DNA of 64,000 nucleotides from Nissolia schottii (GCA_003254905.1 QANU01047900.1:304894-368893), one strand, 5' to 3'; shown: positions 24,596 to 37,095, counted from the stretch's first letter. A program made the numbers and translations. The notes: generated by a model from the sequence alone, not told the origin.

Positions 24596-27060
24596 ACTTT
24601 TTCCCTTCCCTTGTGTGGATTAAAAAGAAAATTATTGCAAAATTTTTCTAATGAACCAAGGTTTAGTTTTGGTATCCCTTAGTGTTGTTGCCCTATACTC
24701 ATCAGCATAGGATCTTGATGACAAATATCAGAAAAATCCATAAAAAAATTAGGAGGAAAAATATAACCCTAGCAATCACAACTAAACCATAAAAATTAAA
24801 ACTTAACAAAACAAATTGAGCTTAACAAACAAAAAAAAAAGTGATTTTTTCAATAAAAAAATGAATATTTTTAGGAAGCTCGACGGAGAAGATGACCAGA
24901 GCATCGACGGAGAAGACGATCAGAGCGTCAGTGGCGCCTTCGCGTCCTCGACGACTACAACAACAACCTCACCGGGGTTTGGAAAATGCGATCGAAAACC
25001 AAATCTAAAAAAATAAAAACCATAATAGATCTGAAAAAAAAAAAAAAAAACCATAACAGATTTAAATATAAAAAATCAATAGATCTAAGAGCACGAACAG
25101 TGATGTGAACAAAAAATCAACGGATTTGTCAGCCGACCTCGACCATCGGGAGAACGGCAATGGATTCACAACGCTGCACACAGTGATGGTTGCCCCAAGA
25201 CTACGCTGCTTAAATCGCGAAGAACATGTCAGAAGCTTGGAAAGGGGCGAGAGCTGCGTTGGGGGAGCAGAGGGCGGTGGGACTGTGGCTGATTTCAAAT
25301 GGTGGCAGACCTTGTTGAGCGGCAGAGAGGTCGTCGGCGCCAGAGGAAAGAGGTGTGAATGAGAGAAGAAAGAGAAGAGAAAGCAGTGATAGTTGAGTTG
25401 GGGAAGAAACAAAGAGAGGGTAAAAATGTAGTTTTGCTTAATATTTTTATTATAATAATATTATAACATTATAAGGACCAATTTGGTTACTAGCTTAACA
25501 TAGATTAGGTTAGCAAGCTCAGCGATTTTGAAGGTATAAAATTTGTTGCATATGTCCCTGAACGCACCTTTGTGTGTTAATGATGCACTGTTTGTATCTA
25601 TAACGAGTAGTTTTGCACTTTGGACGGCCACCAGAAAACTTCTACAGGCAGCAGCGTTAAAAAAAGCCCCCCCAGAAAAAAAGGTATCAGTCAAAATCGA
25701 GAATACACCATTCCATCCAACTTCTGAATAAAATCGACAACACTCACCGACTACAACCATGAAAACCAATCAAACCTAGGGACCTCAAAACTCAGTACGT
25801 ACGAACCAGGAATCAACACTCAAACTATTTCAACATGACACCTATAGTCCCATAGGATATGACCTCCATGCTCGCCAGAAAATTAAGTTCTCCATGCCCC
25901 GTTCAATAATTACCCAAAAGTTAAATATATTAGTCGTTCTGTTCAATAATTAAAGTTTTACGAATTGAGTTATGATTAGTCACTCTAGTAAAGTGTCACT
26001 TTCACTATTAGTAAAAAGTTTTTTCAAAAATAAAAAAAATTAGTGTCATTTTACGAAGCAAAAATTATAATTATAAACTCTTTGCGGCCAAAAACAAAAA
26101 TACTTCTTTTACCGTAACAATAGGTAATGTTTATTGTTTCGGCTAAGATCCAGTAACTATATTGGTCTATAAAGAGTGCTAGCACCAAATTAGTCAAAAG
26201 CCTATGACCTTTAAGCTAAACTGGTCAAACCCAATTGTACTATATTTTTTGTGCAGGATAGAAAGAAACACAGAATAGAAGTTGTACAATATTTTTTTGG
26301 TGTAGGATAGAAAGAAGCACATAATAGAAGTTCAAAATCATGAAATAATCTTTATTTTCTTCTATGTGATGTCATTTTCTCACACACACATTTATGAGTA
26401 ACAGTCATACATATACATATATACAAATTTGAGTACGGAGAAATTTAGCAGATTTTTTTTATCCTATTTTATTTATTATGTGACACATCTTTAAGTATAA
26501 GTGCAGAGATAAAATACCTAAACTCTCTTCCGTTTCTCCCTTTCAGTTTTGTCAGTCACTTTTACTTCCTCACTCAGCAGACACTATTACTCTCAGAAGG
26601 AAAAAAAAAAGTCAGAACCGTTCCTTCTTACACCCCTCTCTCAAATACCCACAAATTAAGAATATCGGGTAAGAGGAGAGAGAGATATCCCGCTCTTTTC
26701 TTTGAGAGTCACATCTTCAAAAATCAAAGGCATAAGATCCAATACATCGCCCGCCCTTCTGAATTCTGAGATCTCTCTCTCTCTCTCTAACCCTGACGAG
26801 TGACGACCAAGTTTTCATCCTCCTCGTGATCACCAAAAGCCTCCACTTTTTCTTTCTTTGAATTTTTTCGCCAAACCAAATCTACTCCCTCAGAATATCG
26901 TTCCCTCCCACTTACACCGTCAAGTCCCTATTACTAATCTGGCCATCTTACATTATAGAAAAATATATTCCGTGGGAATTGTGAGTTAATATAATTGTAA
27001 TTGACTTTGACTCACCGTATATTCATTTGTCCCATTGAGATTGACAAATGAGATTTGTAT
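24596..27060. other. Gene-free region
   Basis: Includes short frames near 24880-25010 and 25080-25400 with moderate GC but no recognised motif. A transcript-leader-like pyrimidine-rich area lies at 26510-26900, with a CT microsatellite at 26772-26788. No coding exon could be attached to it. It may be a noncoding transcript start or a gene relic. Confidence 0.4.
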
Positions 27061-27063
27061 GAG

Positions 27064-27590
27064 GTAATGTTCATTTTGATTATTGAAAGTATAAGTTTAA
27101 ATTATTTTGGTCATTAAAATTTAAATTTTGATTTTTTAATTTCTAAAATTATATGTCATAGATCAAATTAGTCTCTCATTTCATTATTATTACTGTATTG
27201 TCATATTTTTGTTAATTTATCACATTAAAATAGATAGTAACAACAATTGAGACTGTAAACGAGTTGCAGCTGCACTTGAAATTGTAAATGATGTCGCTAG
27301 AGTAGTTACGATAGTAAATGAAACTGCAATAGCAACTAAGATTTATAGCTTCAAGTATCGTCAGAATCAGATTTTTAGTCTTTAATGTTGTCACACAACC
27401 TCTATTATTATCACATTCTCATTTAATGTGAAAATTTAGTGAAAACATGACAATACAATAATGATAATGAATTAAGTGACTAATTTGATCTACAACTTAC
27501 AATTTTAAATATTAAAAAGTCAGATTTTGAATTTAAAGAACCAAAGTGACTTGAATTTACACTTTCAATGACTAAAATGAACATTTTTTC
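27064..27590. mobile_element. Foldback/MITE element, family 3
   Basis: The left arm (AATGTTCATTTTGATTATTGAAAG, AGATCAAATTAGTC, TGTATTGTCAT) is complementary in order to the right arm (ATGACAATACA, GACTAATTTGATCT, CTTTCAATGACTAAAATGAACAT). Arms are ~190 bases with a ~140-base unrelated centre. No transposase frame. Confidence 0.75.
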
Positions 27591-29640
27591 GATTTGTACT
27601 CATTTAGTGTGAGGGGTCATGTCAAACTCATATCTCATCATATATATCATTGGAGGGATGAGATCACATTTAAGTGTCAACTCATTGAAATTTCACTCAA
27701 TGATAGATTGAATGTGAATTAGCACATGTCTCACACCAAATGTGTACAATTGAATTGTGTTATTTGAACTCATTAATTTTGGAATACCATATTAACTCAC
27801 TAGTTTTTATCCTATTAAAATCTCGTCTAATGACAAATGAGCAATAAATTATTGTTTCCCATAATCCATACACGTAGCCTTCTCTCGATGATTTTGTAAA
27901 TTTCAAGGGGGGGGTATGGTTTTGTGTGATGTGTGTATTTGAACTGTTGTGGCTAAAAAGTGAGTATGGCTTTCTGAATATGGTGTTTCCTAGCTAGCTT
28001 GCTCTCACAATAAGTGAGTGCAATAGTGTTGTATAATTTCAGAATCCATCCATCAAACCCGTCAATCTTCCTCTCCTTCACTCTGCCACTAACTAAGACG
28101 TGGAAAAGAAGCAAGGAGCAGGTGAGAATTAGGAAAAGGACGAGCATATATGGGGGGAGGGGGGGGGGTCCTATATCCCCTACCTAATTAAGCCCCCACT
28201 CAAACAAATTCTTTATGCCCTCGTTAGACCTAAGATACATGGCCAAAAGTATATGACTTCACAGACCCAAAAATGTACTACTTATATGTCATTCGTCACA
28301 ATGTTGGTCATGAGAGACAAACATGTCAATATTGTCATCGTAATAGTGTTTTTTTACAGACAGTCATTGAGAGACAAGTATACGTGCAACATGTGATGAT
28401 GTGTCAATGTCAATTTGCGTGTACCCTCAACATTATTATTCCCTCCCAGTGTTTTTCAATAGCATGCATGGCCCTGCCTCTCATGAACTGCTACTAATTA
28501 AATCTCGGTCATGATTAATCCGTGAGGTAACTGCAAGTCTTGATAATAACTTTTCACAAGCCTGTTTTTTCTCTATTGCCCTTTGCAACGTTGATTTTGA
28601 CTCAGATCAACTTGTGCCCTACATTTAAAATATTTGAATGACATGGGGCCTTTCTCTTACTTTCATGACTTGAAGGAAAAGTTGGTACAATAGTAACACT
28701 TCATATTTATATACACAATAAAACTAAGTTAATAAAATCTAAAATCACGTGATTGTTTTTACGGAAAATTTGTGAGATCTATTTTTATTAATATAAGTGC
28801 GTCTAATCATAAAATGTTAAAATTGTCTAATGATTGAAGTATAGAATTTAATATACTTTTATTGTCCATTGTTGTGCTTAAAATTTTTAAGATAATTACA
28901 CGTATTTATTAGGATGATATAGTAATTTTCTATTTAATGTTAACATAAACTAGTTGTTCAAGATTTCGGGTAGAAAAACTAGCGTACATAAATATCAACA
29001 TATATACATATTTATCTAGTATTTGGTCGACACATAATTGAAAGGGTTCAGGGCATAGGCTTGATTGCCACGCACGAGTTCTAGAAAAGGTTTTGGTCTA
29101 GAGATCGACCACTGCCTGCTGATGTTCATCAATAAAATTTCCAATATGATGACGCCCATGATGGTAGCCACTACTGCATGCTAAAAAACTATGATTATGG
29201 AGCAAACATCGATGCTCTTATTTCATTCTCTCTCTTGATTTTCGTTTCAAAACGCGCATGGGTATTCAGAACTTTCCTCTGCAGTCGTTTAGAGGTTATG
29301 CAATTTCTTATGCTTGATATATATTACAAGAAAATGATGAAAAATGAAGGTTTTAAATTGTATGGCATGACCCATGAGTTATTCCAACATAAAAAAACAT
29401 TAGGCCCTTCGAAGTTCCCAATATTAATGGAGAATATTTTAAGAGCCTCCATTAGTGATAGCAAGGAATCAGGACTTCGGACTGGAAGTCTAGCACTCAT
29501 CTAATTTGAAATGTCATGTACACTATTTTTATTATATTGTTATTTGCTTATATTATTTTGAGTAAAGCCTTCAATTGAAACTCGAAATTAAATAATTGTG
29601 GAATATAAATTTGATATTAAAATATTTCTGATATCAATTT
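27591..29640. other. Gene-free region with G-runs
   Basis: G homopolymers at 27908-27915 and 28151-28168 and AT-rich DNA. A 108-aa frame at 29178-29504 (MLKNYDYGANIDALISF...) has no motif I recognise and no clear gene context. It is left unannotated as a gene. Confidence 0.4.
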
Positions 29641-29646
29641 GATATN

Positions 29647-30649
29647 TCCTTCTTCTGCAACAACATTTTTCAACTCTTCCATCGTAAGGCTTTCTCGTCT
29701 CTGTAACTACTAGTAAAACACAACCCTTACTTGTTCATTTTCTTTTCGCAAGTTAATCGTCGAACCTTTTTGCTATTTCAGTTCACGTCAACTTTTCTTT
29801 CGCTATTTTTGCTTGCAATCAAAACCTTTTTCATTTTGGCTAAATATTGGTTATGTCTTGTTGTTGACAGAGGTTGTCTCTGAGTAAAGCAAACAGTTGT
29901 GTCGAGGATATGAAAAGGGTTGTGTTTGAAAAGAATAAAAAGTTGTGTCTGAGTAAAACAAATGGTTGTGTCTAAGAAATGAAAAAGGTACGTTGTGTCT
30001 GAGTGAAACAAATGGTTATGTCTGAGTAAAATAACAGGTTGTGTCTAAGATATGAAAAACGTTGTGTTTAAGTAAAATAAATGGTTGTGTTTAAGATACA
30101 AAAAGGGTTGTGTCTTTGTAAAATAAATGGATGCGTGTCGTTCTTTACTACGATTGTGTTTGGTGCTAGTGAGTTGATTGTAACGCTCTATGGTTATATC
30201 TAATGCAAGAAAGCTGGTTAGGTCTGCCTATGTTATGTACACTAATTTGTGAGTTTCTGAATGAAATAGTTGTATATGCCTATGCGAAGTGTATGGTTGT
30301 GTTTACACAATTGAAAAGGTTGTGTCTCATACTTCGTCACGGTTAGGTCTTTGTTTGCTAGTTGGTTATGTCCTTTAACATTATATAGTTGTGTCTTCCC
30401 GCTGTGTTAGGTTATGTCTGGTTGTGTCTTGTAGTTATGTCTTTCTACATTATATTTGCTAATGTGTAATTTTATCATGTTGCAGAGTTATAGCACCCAA
30501 GAAGTCTACTTCAACCCTCAAGAAGGGAACCCCCACCATTATTGAATTTTAGACACAACCATCGTGTTATATAAGACACAACCATCTTATTATAAGAGAC
30601 CTAACCTTCATTTTATTTTAGACCTAACCGTTGTTTATCTTTAAACATA
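29647..30649 (+). repeat. 1,003-bp direct duplicate, copy A (bounded by single Ns)
   Basis: As far as I can read, identical base for base to 32170-33172, including a 77-aa minus frame at a constant offset of 2,523. The copy is delimited on both sides by one N (29646, 30650). It corresponds to only the central part of the inverted-repeat element at 31899-33608. This pattern suggests assembly gap filling, though a real duplication is not excluded. Confidence 0.95.
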
Positions 30650-30670
30650 NCACAACCATTAAAGAAGGCT

Positions 30671-31000
30671 TGACATTAATTTGCTTGGGATCATGGTTGG
30701 AGAGACATTGTTTGTGAAACAGATTGTGAAATTGCAATGGGGTTGCTTCTTGCGTCGACACAACACATGCTTCCAATACTAAATGGCGGTCTTATTCAAT
30801 CTATTCATCATCAGCTGCTTCAATGGGATTGGAATGTTTCGATTCAACAGGTGCTTCGCACGGCGCTGATTTGCTAGGAAAGGTGGTTGTGTAACCAACC
30901 GCCTAGGGAGCTCATGGAGCTACTTCATAATGAAACTATGATTTTCTAGTTTTGTTTTGTTTGTTTCTTTTGTCCTTATCTCACTTATAAAAAAAAAAAT
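30671..31000 (+). pseudogene. LINE (L1-type) 3' end: RNase H remnant with poly(A)
   Basis: Frame from about 30698 reads WRDIVCETDCEIAMGLLL, then WDWNVSIQQVLRTA, a stop, and further PPRELMELLHNE in the next frame. This pattern (ETDC, W-x-V-x-I-x-x-V-x-R) is the RNase H tail of plant L1-type LINE ORF2. An A-run at 30989-30999 marks the element's 3' end. The 5' part is missing, cut at the N at 30650. Non-functional. Confidence 0.7.
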
Positions 31001-31898
31001 ACAAATAACGTTACTTTTTAATTTTATACAATAAAAGGACACATTATTAACTACCACTTGAAATTAAAATATTATTCTAAATGCGGTCAAAAGCCACAAT
31101 TCAACTTGCAAAAATAACGTAAGAAACCCCAATCTGTATCTCGTTGCAATTCCTGTGACAACGAAACAGTCTTTCCTTGTCGGTTTGGATCATTGGTGCT
31201 AAACTAGGAACCTGAATCTAGAGTGTGGGTCGAAGAATATGGGTTTCTCCTTCAAATTTTGTGGGCCAAGAGCCTCCATGTTTCAATGTATGCTTTTAAA
31301 GTGCTTTGGGTATTCAGCCCAAAAATTAGAATTTTGCATATTAATTGGACAAACAATGTGATCTTGAAAGGTGTATAGTATATTAATTTAGTTCTTGAAA
31401 GAATTCAGATATTAAATATGTCACTAAAAATTAAAGGGAGTGGCTATTGCTCCTCTTCTTTGTCTAGCTCCATTCTCACTTTCTTTAATTTTTATATAGT
31501 TGTTCTAAAGTACCCTTCATGCATTTTAATTAAAATAATAGCTTAATATTAGTTACTTATTATCAGTCAAATTTTGCCAAAAAATATATTTATAATTTAA
31601 TTGCAAATTAATTCAATTATTTAAAATATTTGATATTAATTTATCTCATTTTTCAATTTTTATATGATTACTAAATATTAAACCTATTGATAATTACTTT
31701 ATTTAATATAATTATTTATATCAAAATATTAATTTTTCTTTGATTGTTTACTACCATAATTATTTAAATAGTATAACAGTGAGTGTTTCTTAGGGAAAAA
31801 AAATGAATAACAATAAAAGGTGTATAAATCTTAATATATAATTACATATCTTATTTTGTAATAACCAAATATTTGTATAGTTAAAAGCCATTAAATAA

Positions 31899-33608
31899 AG
31901 GGCCATGATTATTGCACCACAGGTAGTTGCACACCCGATATACACTTGGGACAAAAACTACCCATGGTGTAGCACTCTCAAAAGACGTGCTCACTCTTTC
32001 ATAACGCGCGTGTGACGCACTCACTCATTAAATCCAACAACATGCCAACTGTTCGCATTTCGTCTCAGAGCGCCAACCTTTCTTCTCCCACGACATAACC
32101 TTTCTTCTCTCGTCTTCATCCAACAAACACAACCCTCTCGTCTTCCTCTCAGTCACTGCTTCTTCTTCGTCCTTCTTCTGCAACAACATTTTTCAACTCT
32201 TCCATCGTAAGGCTTTCTCGTCTCTGTAACTACTAGTAAAACACAACCCTTACTTGTTCATTTTCTTTTCGCAAGTTAATCGTCGAACCTTTTTGCTATT
32301 TCAGTTCACGTCAACTTTTCTTTCGCTATTTTTGCTTGCAATCAAAACCTTTTTCATTTTGGCTAAATATTGGTTATGTCTTGTTGTTGACAGAGGTTGT
32401 CTCTGAGTAAAGCAAACAGTTGTGTCGAGGATATGAAAAGGGTTGTGTTTGAAAAGAATAAAAAGTTGTGTCTGAGTAAAACAAATGGTTGTGTCTAAGA
32501 AATGAAAAAGGTACGTTGTGTCTGAGTGAAACAAATGGTTATGTCTGAGTAAAATAACAGGTTGTGTCTAAGATATGAAAAACGTTGTGTTTAAGTAAAA
32601 TAAATGGTTGTGTTTAAGATACAAAAAGGGTTGTGTCTTTGTAAAATAAATGGATGCGTGTCGTTCTTTACTACGATTGTGTTTGGTGCTAGTGAGTTGA
32701 TTGTAACGCTCTATGGTTATATCTAATGCAAGAAAGCTGGTTAGGTCTGCCTATGTTATGTACACTAATTTGTGAGTTTCTGAATGAAATAGTTGTATAT
32801 GCCTATGCGAAGTGTATGGTTGTGTTTACACAATTGAAAAGGTTGTGTCTCATACTTCGTCACGGTTAGGTCTTTGTTTGCTAGTTGGTTATGTCCTTTA
32901 ACATTATATAGTTGTGTCTTCCCGCTGTGTTAGGTTATGTCTGGTTGTGTCTTGTAGTTATGTCTTTCTACATTATATTTGCTAATGTGTAATTTTATCA
33001 TGTTGCAGAGTTATAGCACCCAAGAAGTCTACTTCAACCCTCAAGAAGGGAACCCCCACCATTATTGAATTTTAGACACAACCATCGTGTTATATAAGAC
33101 ACAACCATCTTATTATAAGAGACCTAACCTTCATTTTATTTTAGACCTAACCGTTGTTTATCTTTAAACATAACTGTTGTTGATCTTTAGACACAACTGT
33201 CATGTATTATAATTACCTTCCAACAATGTGAGTTGGGGCAACGTCACCGTAGCATAGTTAAAACTATCCAATAACAACTCCATCAACGAGGGCTCCTTGC
33301 CAAATAAATTTAGGGGATTCGGCGTCGACGACTCCATGACGCAGAACAGAGATAAAAAACGAACAGAGAAGAAAACACAGAGATGAAAAACGAACAAGAC
33401 GAAGAGCAAACGAACAAGAAAATGCAAAGCAAAACCAAAGCAAGACACAGAGAGTGAGAAAACGCAGAGAGATAAAGGATGTGGTTATCTCGAAGAAGGC
33501 GTGTGGTTCATTAGGGTGAGTACTTTGCTGACTCAGCCGAATGTTTTATAAAATAGGGTGGGTGTGCAACAGATGTGCAAGGATTGGGTGTGCAAATGTA
33601 ATTATCCT
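31899..33608. mobile_element. Nested non-autonomous DNA transposon with terminal and subterminal inverted repeats
   Basis: Ends AGGGCCATGATTATTGCAC and GTGCAAATGTAATTATCCT are near complements. They are flanked by an exact TAAATAA direct repeat (31892-31898 and 33609-33615; 8 bases if an adjoining T is counted). Subterminal GTTGCACACCC and GGGTGTGCAAC are inverted. Inside, GGTTGTGTCT-type motifs recur on the left (about 32460-32960) and AGACACAACC-type motifs on the right (33073-33195). No long frame. An 8-bp target duplication would suggest hAT. Confidence 0.7.
32170..33172 (+). repeat. 1,003-bp direct duplicate, copy B (inside the nested element)
   Basis: Same sequence as 29647-30649. Here it is continuous with both ends of the element and has no Ns, so this is the better-supported placement. 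Confidence 0.95.
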
Positions 33609-34558
33609 TAAATAAATTTATGATTGCATGATATATTATTATTGACTAATTAGCTTTTATCGTAGTCTTTTTATTCATCATTTTTTTCTTTAAAATTAAG
33701 GAAATCTAATATATTAAATAATTATTTATCTGCTTCACAAAAAGTTTGAAATTTTAATTTTTTTTAACAACACTGAGAAAATCTATGCAAAATTATTTAT
33801 GGTAGAAAATTTATGCTTCACATAATTTTAAATAAAATTAAACCTTTTGAATAAGTATAAGAACAAAGAAACAAAAAATATAATAATAAAAATTAATTAG
33901 TCAATAATATTAAAATCATAGTATCATATGTTTACAAATTTTTTTAATTTTTTTAATTTTATAAACCCTAAATGTTTGAAAATATATAAGGTATGCAATT
34001 AGTACACATTTTTTTTATTATTTATTTCTATAATTATCTTTTAAAAATAGTCATTGCTATAGTAATTACTTTATTAAAGAAAATTTAAAAATAATTAATT
34101 ATTTAGATATAATAATTATATTAAATAAAAATATAATATGTGTAATTCTGTTACCAAGTAAAATTTGGAAAAAAGAAATATAGATATTAAGTATTTTAAA
34201 TAATTTCATTTTTTATTTAAATTAAAATTACAAATATTTTATTTATGGAATTTGATTGATAATGAATAGTTAATATTGGTTAAAATGATTTAGAACAACT
34301 ATATAAAATTTATTAAAGATGGGAGTAACACTAGATAAAGAAGAGTGACAGTAGCTGCACCCAAAATTGAAATGTAAAGTTATGTTAGTACTAGCTAAAA
34401 AATTTTGACATTAAATAAGTATAAAAAAATTAAAATATAACATCAATTTAATCATTTTAAAAATATATTATTTGATTCCCTTTTAATAAAATTAGAGTTC
34501 GTAGCTAGGGACCAATATTTTATGTCAATTTGAAAATAATGAAAGTGATGTTTTATTT

Positions 34559-34750
34559 TAAGGTTTTTATTAACAAGTGTCTTTAAAACACTTGTTAAGA
34601 TACTTGTTAAGAAACTTAAAATGGAAATATTCCATTGAAAAATTATGTTTTTGAAGTTTTCAATGCATTAAACACTTCAAAGTTTTTTTTTTCATTAAAG
34701 TTTTACTACTTTGAGTAGCAAGTGAATGGTACTTGTTAGTAAAACCCTTA
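34559..34750. mobile_element. 192-bp MITE
   Basis: TAAGGTTTTTATTAACAAGT at the left and ACTTGTTAGTAAAACCCTTA at the right are complementary with two mismatches. AACAAGTG...CACTTGTT pairs again just inside. Noncoding, AT-rich. A more decayed relative may lie at about 36493-36675. Confidence 0.65.
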
Positions 34751-35278
34751 TTTTAATTTCGAAAAACTTATTTATGTCAAATAGCTTTTAGAATTAATAT
34801 GATGTCACATTATTAATTTTAAGAACTTATTTGAATTTAATGGTCTAAATACTAGTGAATACCTTGATAAGCACTTCTTTTTTGTCAAATATTGAATATA
34901 TACGGTGTAGTAGGTAAAGATGTAGTAAGTGAGTTATGAAAGGTTTATATATTTTTTGTGGTGAAGGTAGTTTTTTCATAATTTTTATTATTTTTTTTAT
35001 TTTATTAACTAATTAATTAAATCAGTTAATGTGTATAGATTTAAAAAAAAAATCAATGGAATTTATAGGACTAAAAGTTAGTTACTTTTGGTGTTCCCTT
35101 TATATATAATATAAATATATTAATATATAGATTAATATTGATAATGATGATATTGATATACTGATTTTATACATTTATTAATTTTTTTTAACATTTTATT
35201 AGATTTTAGTTTTTATATTGAATAACTAAATGTCCACCACATTGTATAAGACTACATTAAATGTTTGAATGTAGTGAG

Positions 35279-35329
<51 letters not shown>

Positions 35330-35584
35330 CATGATTGATGTATTGATGATTGACAGTATATTAAATATTAATATATTGATTTTATTCATTTATTACTTTT
35401 GTGTACCATTTTATTTTATTAGATTTTAGATTTTATATTAAATAACTAAATTTTTATCACTTTTTGATGTGATTATAAGACTACATTAAATGTTTCAATG
35501 TAGTATTTTATTCATTTATTACTTTTTTTAAAACATTTTATTAGAATTTAGTTTTTATATTAAATAACAAAATGCATATCACCT
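34751..35584. other. AT-rich region with recurring 30-bp motif
   Basis: The block GACTACATTAAATGTTT...AATGTAGT recurs at about 35250, 35480 and (with ATTTGA) 35800, each after a TTTTATTAGA(T)TTTAG segment. This indicates old local tandem duplication of a ~230-bp unit. Confidence 0.6.
35284..35328. repeat. (TA)n microsatellite
   Basis: About 22 TA units. Confidence 0.95.
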
Positions 35585-35767
35585 TATTTTTTTAGGTTGC
35601 CTGCCTGGTATCCAAGGCTCAGCCTTGACTAATCCGAGTCGACCCGGGTCCCTGGCTATGGCGGGTGAGTCTGCCAGCAGGGATAACTGCGTACACAATG
35701 TCTCAAACTCGGCACCTTGCTTAAGCGATACCAAGCAACTTACCACTTGGACCAACTCCCGTTAGTA
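35585..35767 (-). mobile_element. tRNA-derived SINE, copy 1, with target-site duplication
   Basis: On the minus strand it has a pol III A box (TGGTCCAAGTGG, 35754-35743), a B-box-like GAGTTTGAGACA (35710-35699) ~32 bases further, and an A-run at its 3' end (T-run 35587-35593 on plus). The 13-bp flanks ATGCATATCACCT (35572-35584) and ATGCACATCACCT (35768-35780) differ at one base, as expected for an aged target duplication. A shorter relative lies at 52849-52976. Confidence 0.82.
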
Positions 35768-35872
35768 ATGCACATCACCTCATGACGTGACTATAAGACT
35801 ACATTAAATATTTGATTGTAGTGAATTTTACTTATATATATATTGATAACTAATCACATTTATTGATATAAT

Positions 35873-36152
35873 CCACCGTCCCAAATTATGTATTATTTTG
35901 ACTAAATGTGTGGATATTAATAAATATAAAATTAAGAATGATATAAAGAGTAAATTTACTAAGTTATTCTTATATAAGTGTTTTATGACAAAGATATAGA
36001 TAAAGAGTATTAAAATGTTATTATTTTTGAAACATTAATAAATTAGGGTTATACTTAAACTTAACAATAAATTTTATTTAAAAATGCCAGAATGACACAT
36101 ATTTTGATTAAAAAATTGACTAAAATAACAAATAATTTACAACAAAGAGGGT
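35873..36152. mobile_element. Possible Stowaway/mariner-type MITE
   Basis: The left CCGTCCCAAATTATGTATTATTTTGACTAA-like start (quoted in part: CCGTCCCAAATTATG) and right TTTACAACAAAGAGGG end are imperfect complements. Both resemble the plant CTCCGTCCC terminus. Divergent. Confidence 0.35.
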
Positions 36153-37095
36153 ATTTCTTCTGTTTTAAAATAAGAATTGATGTGGTTAAATTGTGTATCC
36201 TTAAACTAATGTAAATTAATATATAAATATATTAAAAAACAAAGTGACCTTTATTTTAAAATAAAGGGTATTTTTTTTTATGTAAAAATAAAAGGTCTAG
36301 AAGCATAGGATAGAGCCTCACATTTCTCACACGAGCTGATCACACCATCAGCAGGGAGGGATTTAGTTGCTGCACACTCATTACGAGAGTTTGAGTCACG
36401 ATTTGTTATTTCCGTTTTTTCCCCTTGTTTCTGTGTCTCGTGCTTTTATGCTTGTGTACATATAACCCTCGTTATATATTTTTTTTAAAGAAAAGGTATG
36501 GGCTTCGCTAGCAAGTTTATGTAAATCATTTGCTAAGAAATTTAAAATAGCAAAATTTTATTATAAAAGCAAAAATAATAACTCTTAAATATTGAAAAAA
36601 TATTAAAATTCTCAAAATATTTTACTTTAAATTTCTCAACAATATCTTTAAGACACTCCTTACTTAAACCCAAAAGTTATGTAGCCCTCGTATGCATGAG
36701 ATATACATACATAGCATTACAGTGAAGCATTCTCTCAGCATATGTACATAAATTTACTACTCCCTCACTAATAAAATAAGTTTCATTTTCAAACATCACA
36801 CAAAGTAAGAAAATTAATAAAGATTATTAAAAGTAATAACAATAATTATTTGAATAAACAAAAATATCTTTATTTAAATAAAAAAAAACAAACTTTGTAA
36901 AATGAATATAGTATTATATGTAAAAAATATTTATAATTAATTAAAAAATAAAAAATAATTATTTTATTAATAATAGATCAAAGTATATTTAAAATAATGA
37001 TAAAAGTATTTGGTACAATATTTGATATAGACAATATCAGTCTTTCTGGAACCCAACACCTTTCCCACGCCATCAAACGACATATACGCCTCTCC
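36153..37095. other. AT-rich region upstream of the oleosin gene
   Basis: No gene. A CTCCCTCACTAATAAAATAAG-type motif near 36770 (first part CTCCCTCACTAATAAAAT) resembles another mariner end. The oleosin promoter begins in the last ~100 bases. Confidence 0.45.

Larger units (their letters stand above)
31434..34363. mobile_element. Outer inverted-repeat element interrupted by a nested element
   Basis: The left arm (TTAAAGGGAGTGGCTATTGC, CTCTTCTTTGTCTAG, ATATAGTTGTTCTAAA) is complementary in order to the right arm ending at 34363 (TTTAGAACAACTATAT, CTAGATAAAGAAGAG, AGTAGCTGCACCC). Similarity continues inward for several hundred AT-rich bases with divergence. The inner element 31899-33608 splits it. 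Family unknown. Confidence 0.6.

Noticed and set aside
23396-25500. A single large element bounded by GACCAATTTGGTCC-type motifs
   Set aside because: The two motifs are near-palindromic, so pairing is uninformative, and the adjoining sequences do not match.
29178-29504. 108-aa plus frame
   Set aside because: No recognised domain, no promoter or splice context, and AT-rich codons like the flanks. Could be a relic but unsupported.
29778-30011. 77-aa minus frame, also at 32301-32534
   Set aside because: Duplicated by the 1-kb repeat. Composed of translated motif repeats (CFTQT, LFHS), with no gene features.
35699-35754. tRNA gene from A and B boxes
   Set aside because: Boxes belong to a SINE head. 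No cloverleaf or mature tRNA ends, and an A-tail and target duplication are present.
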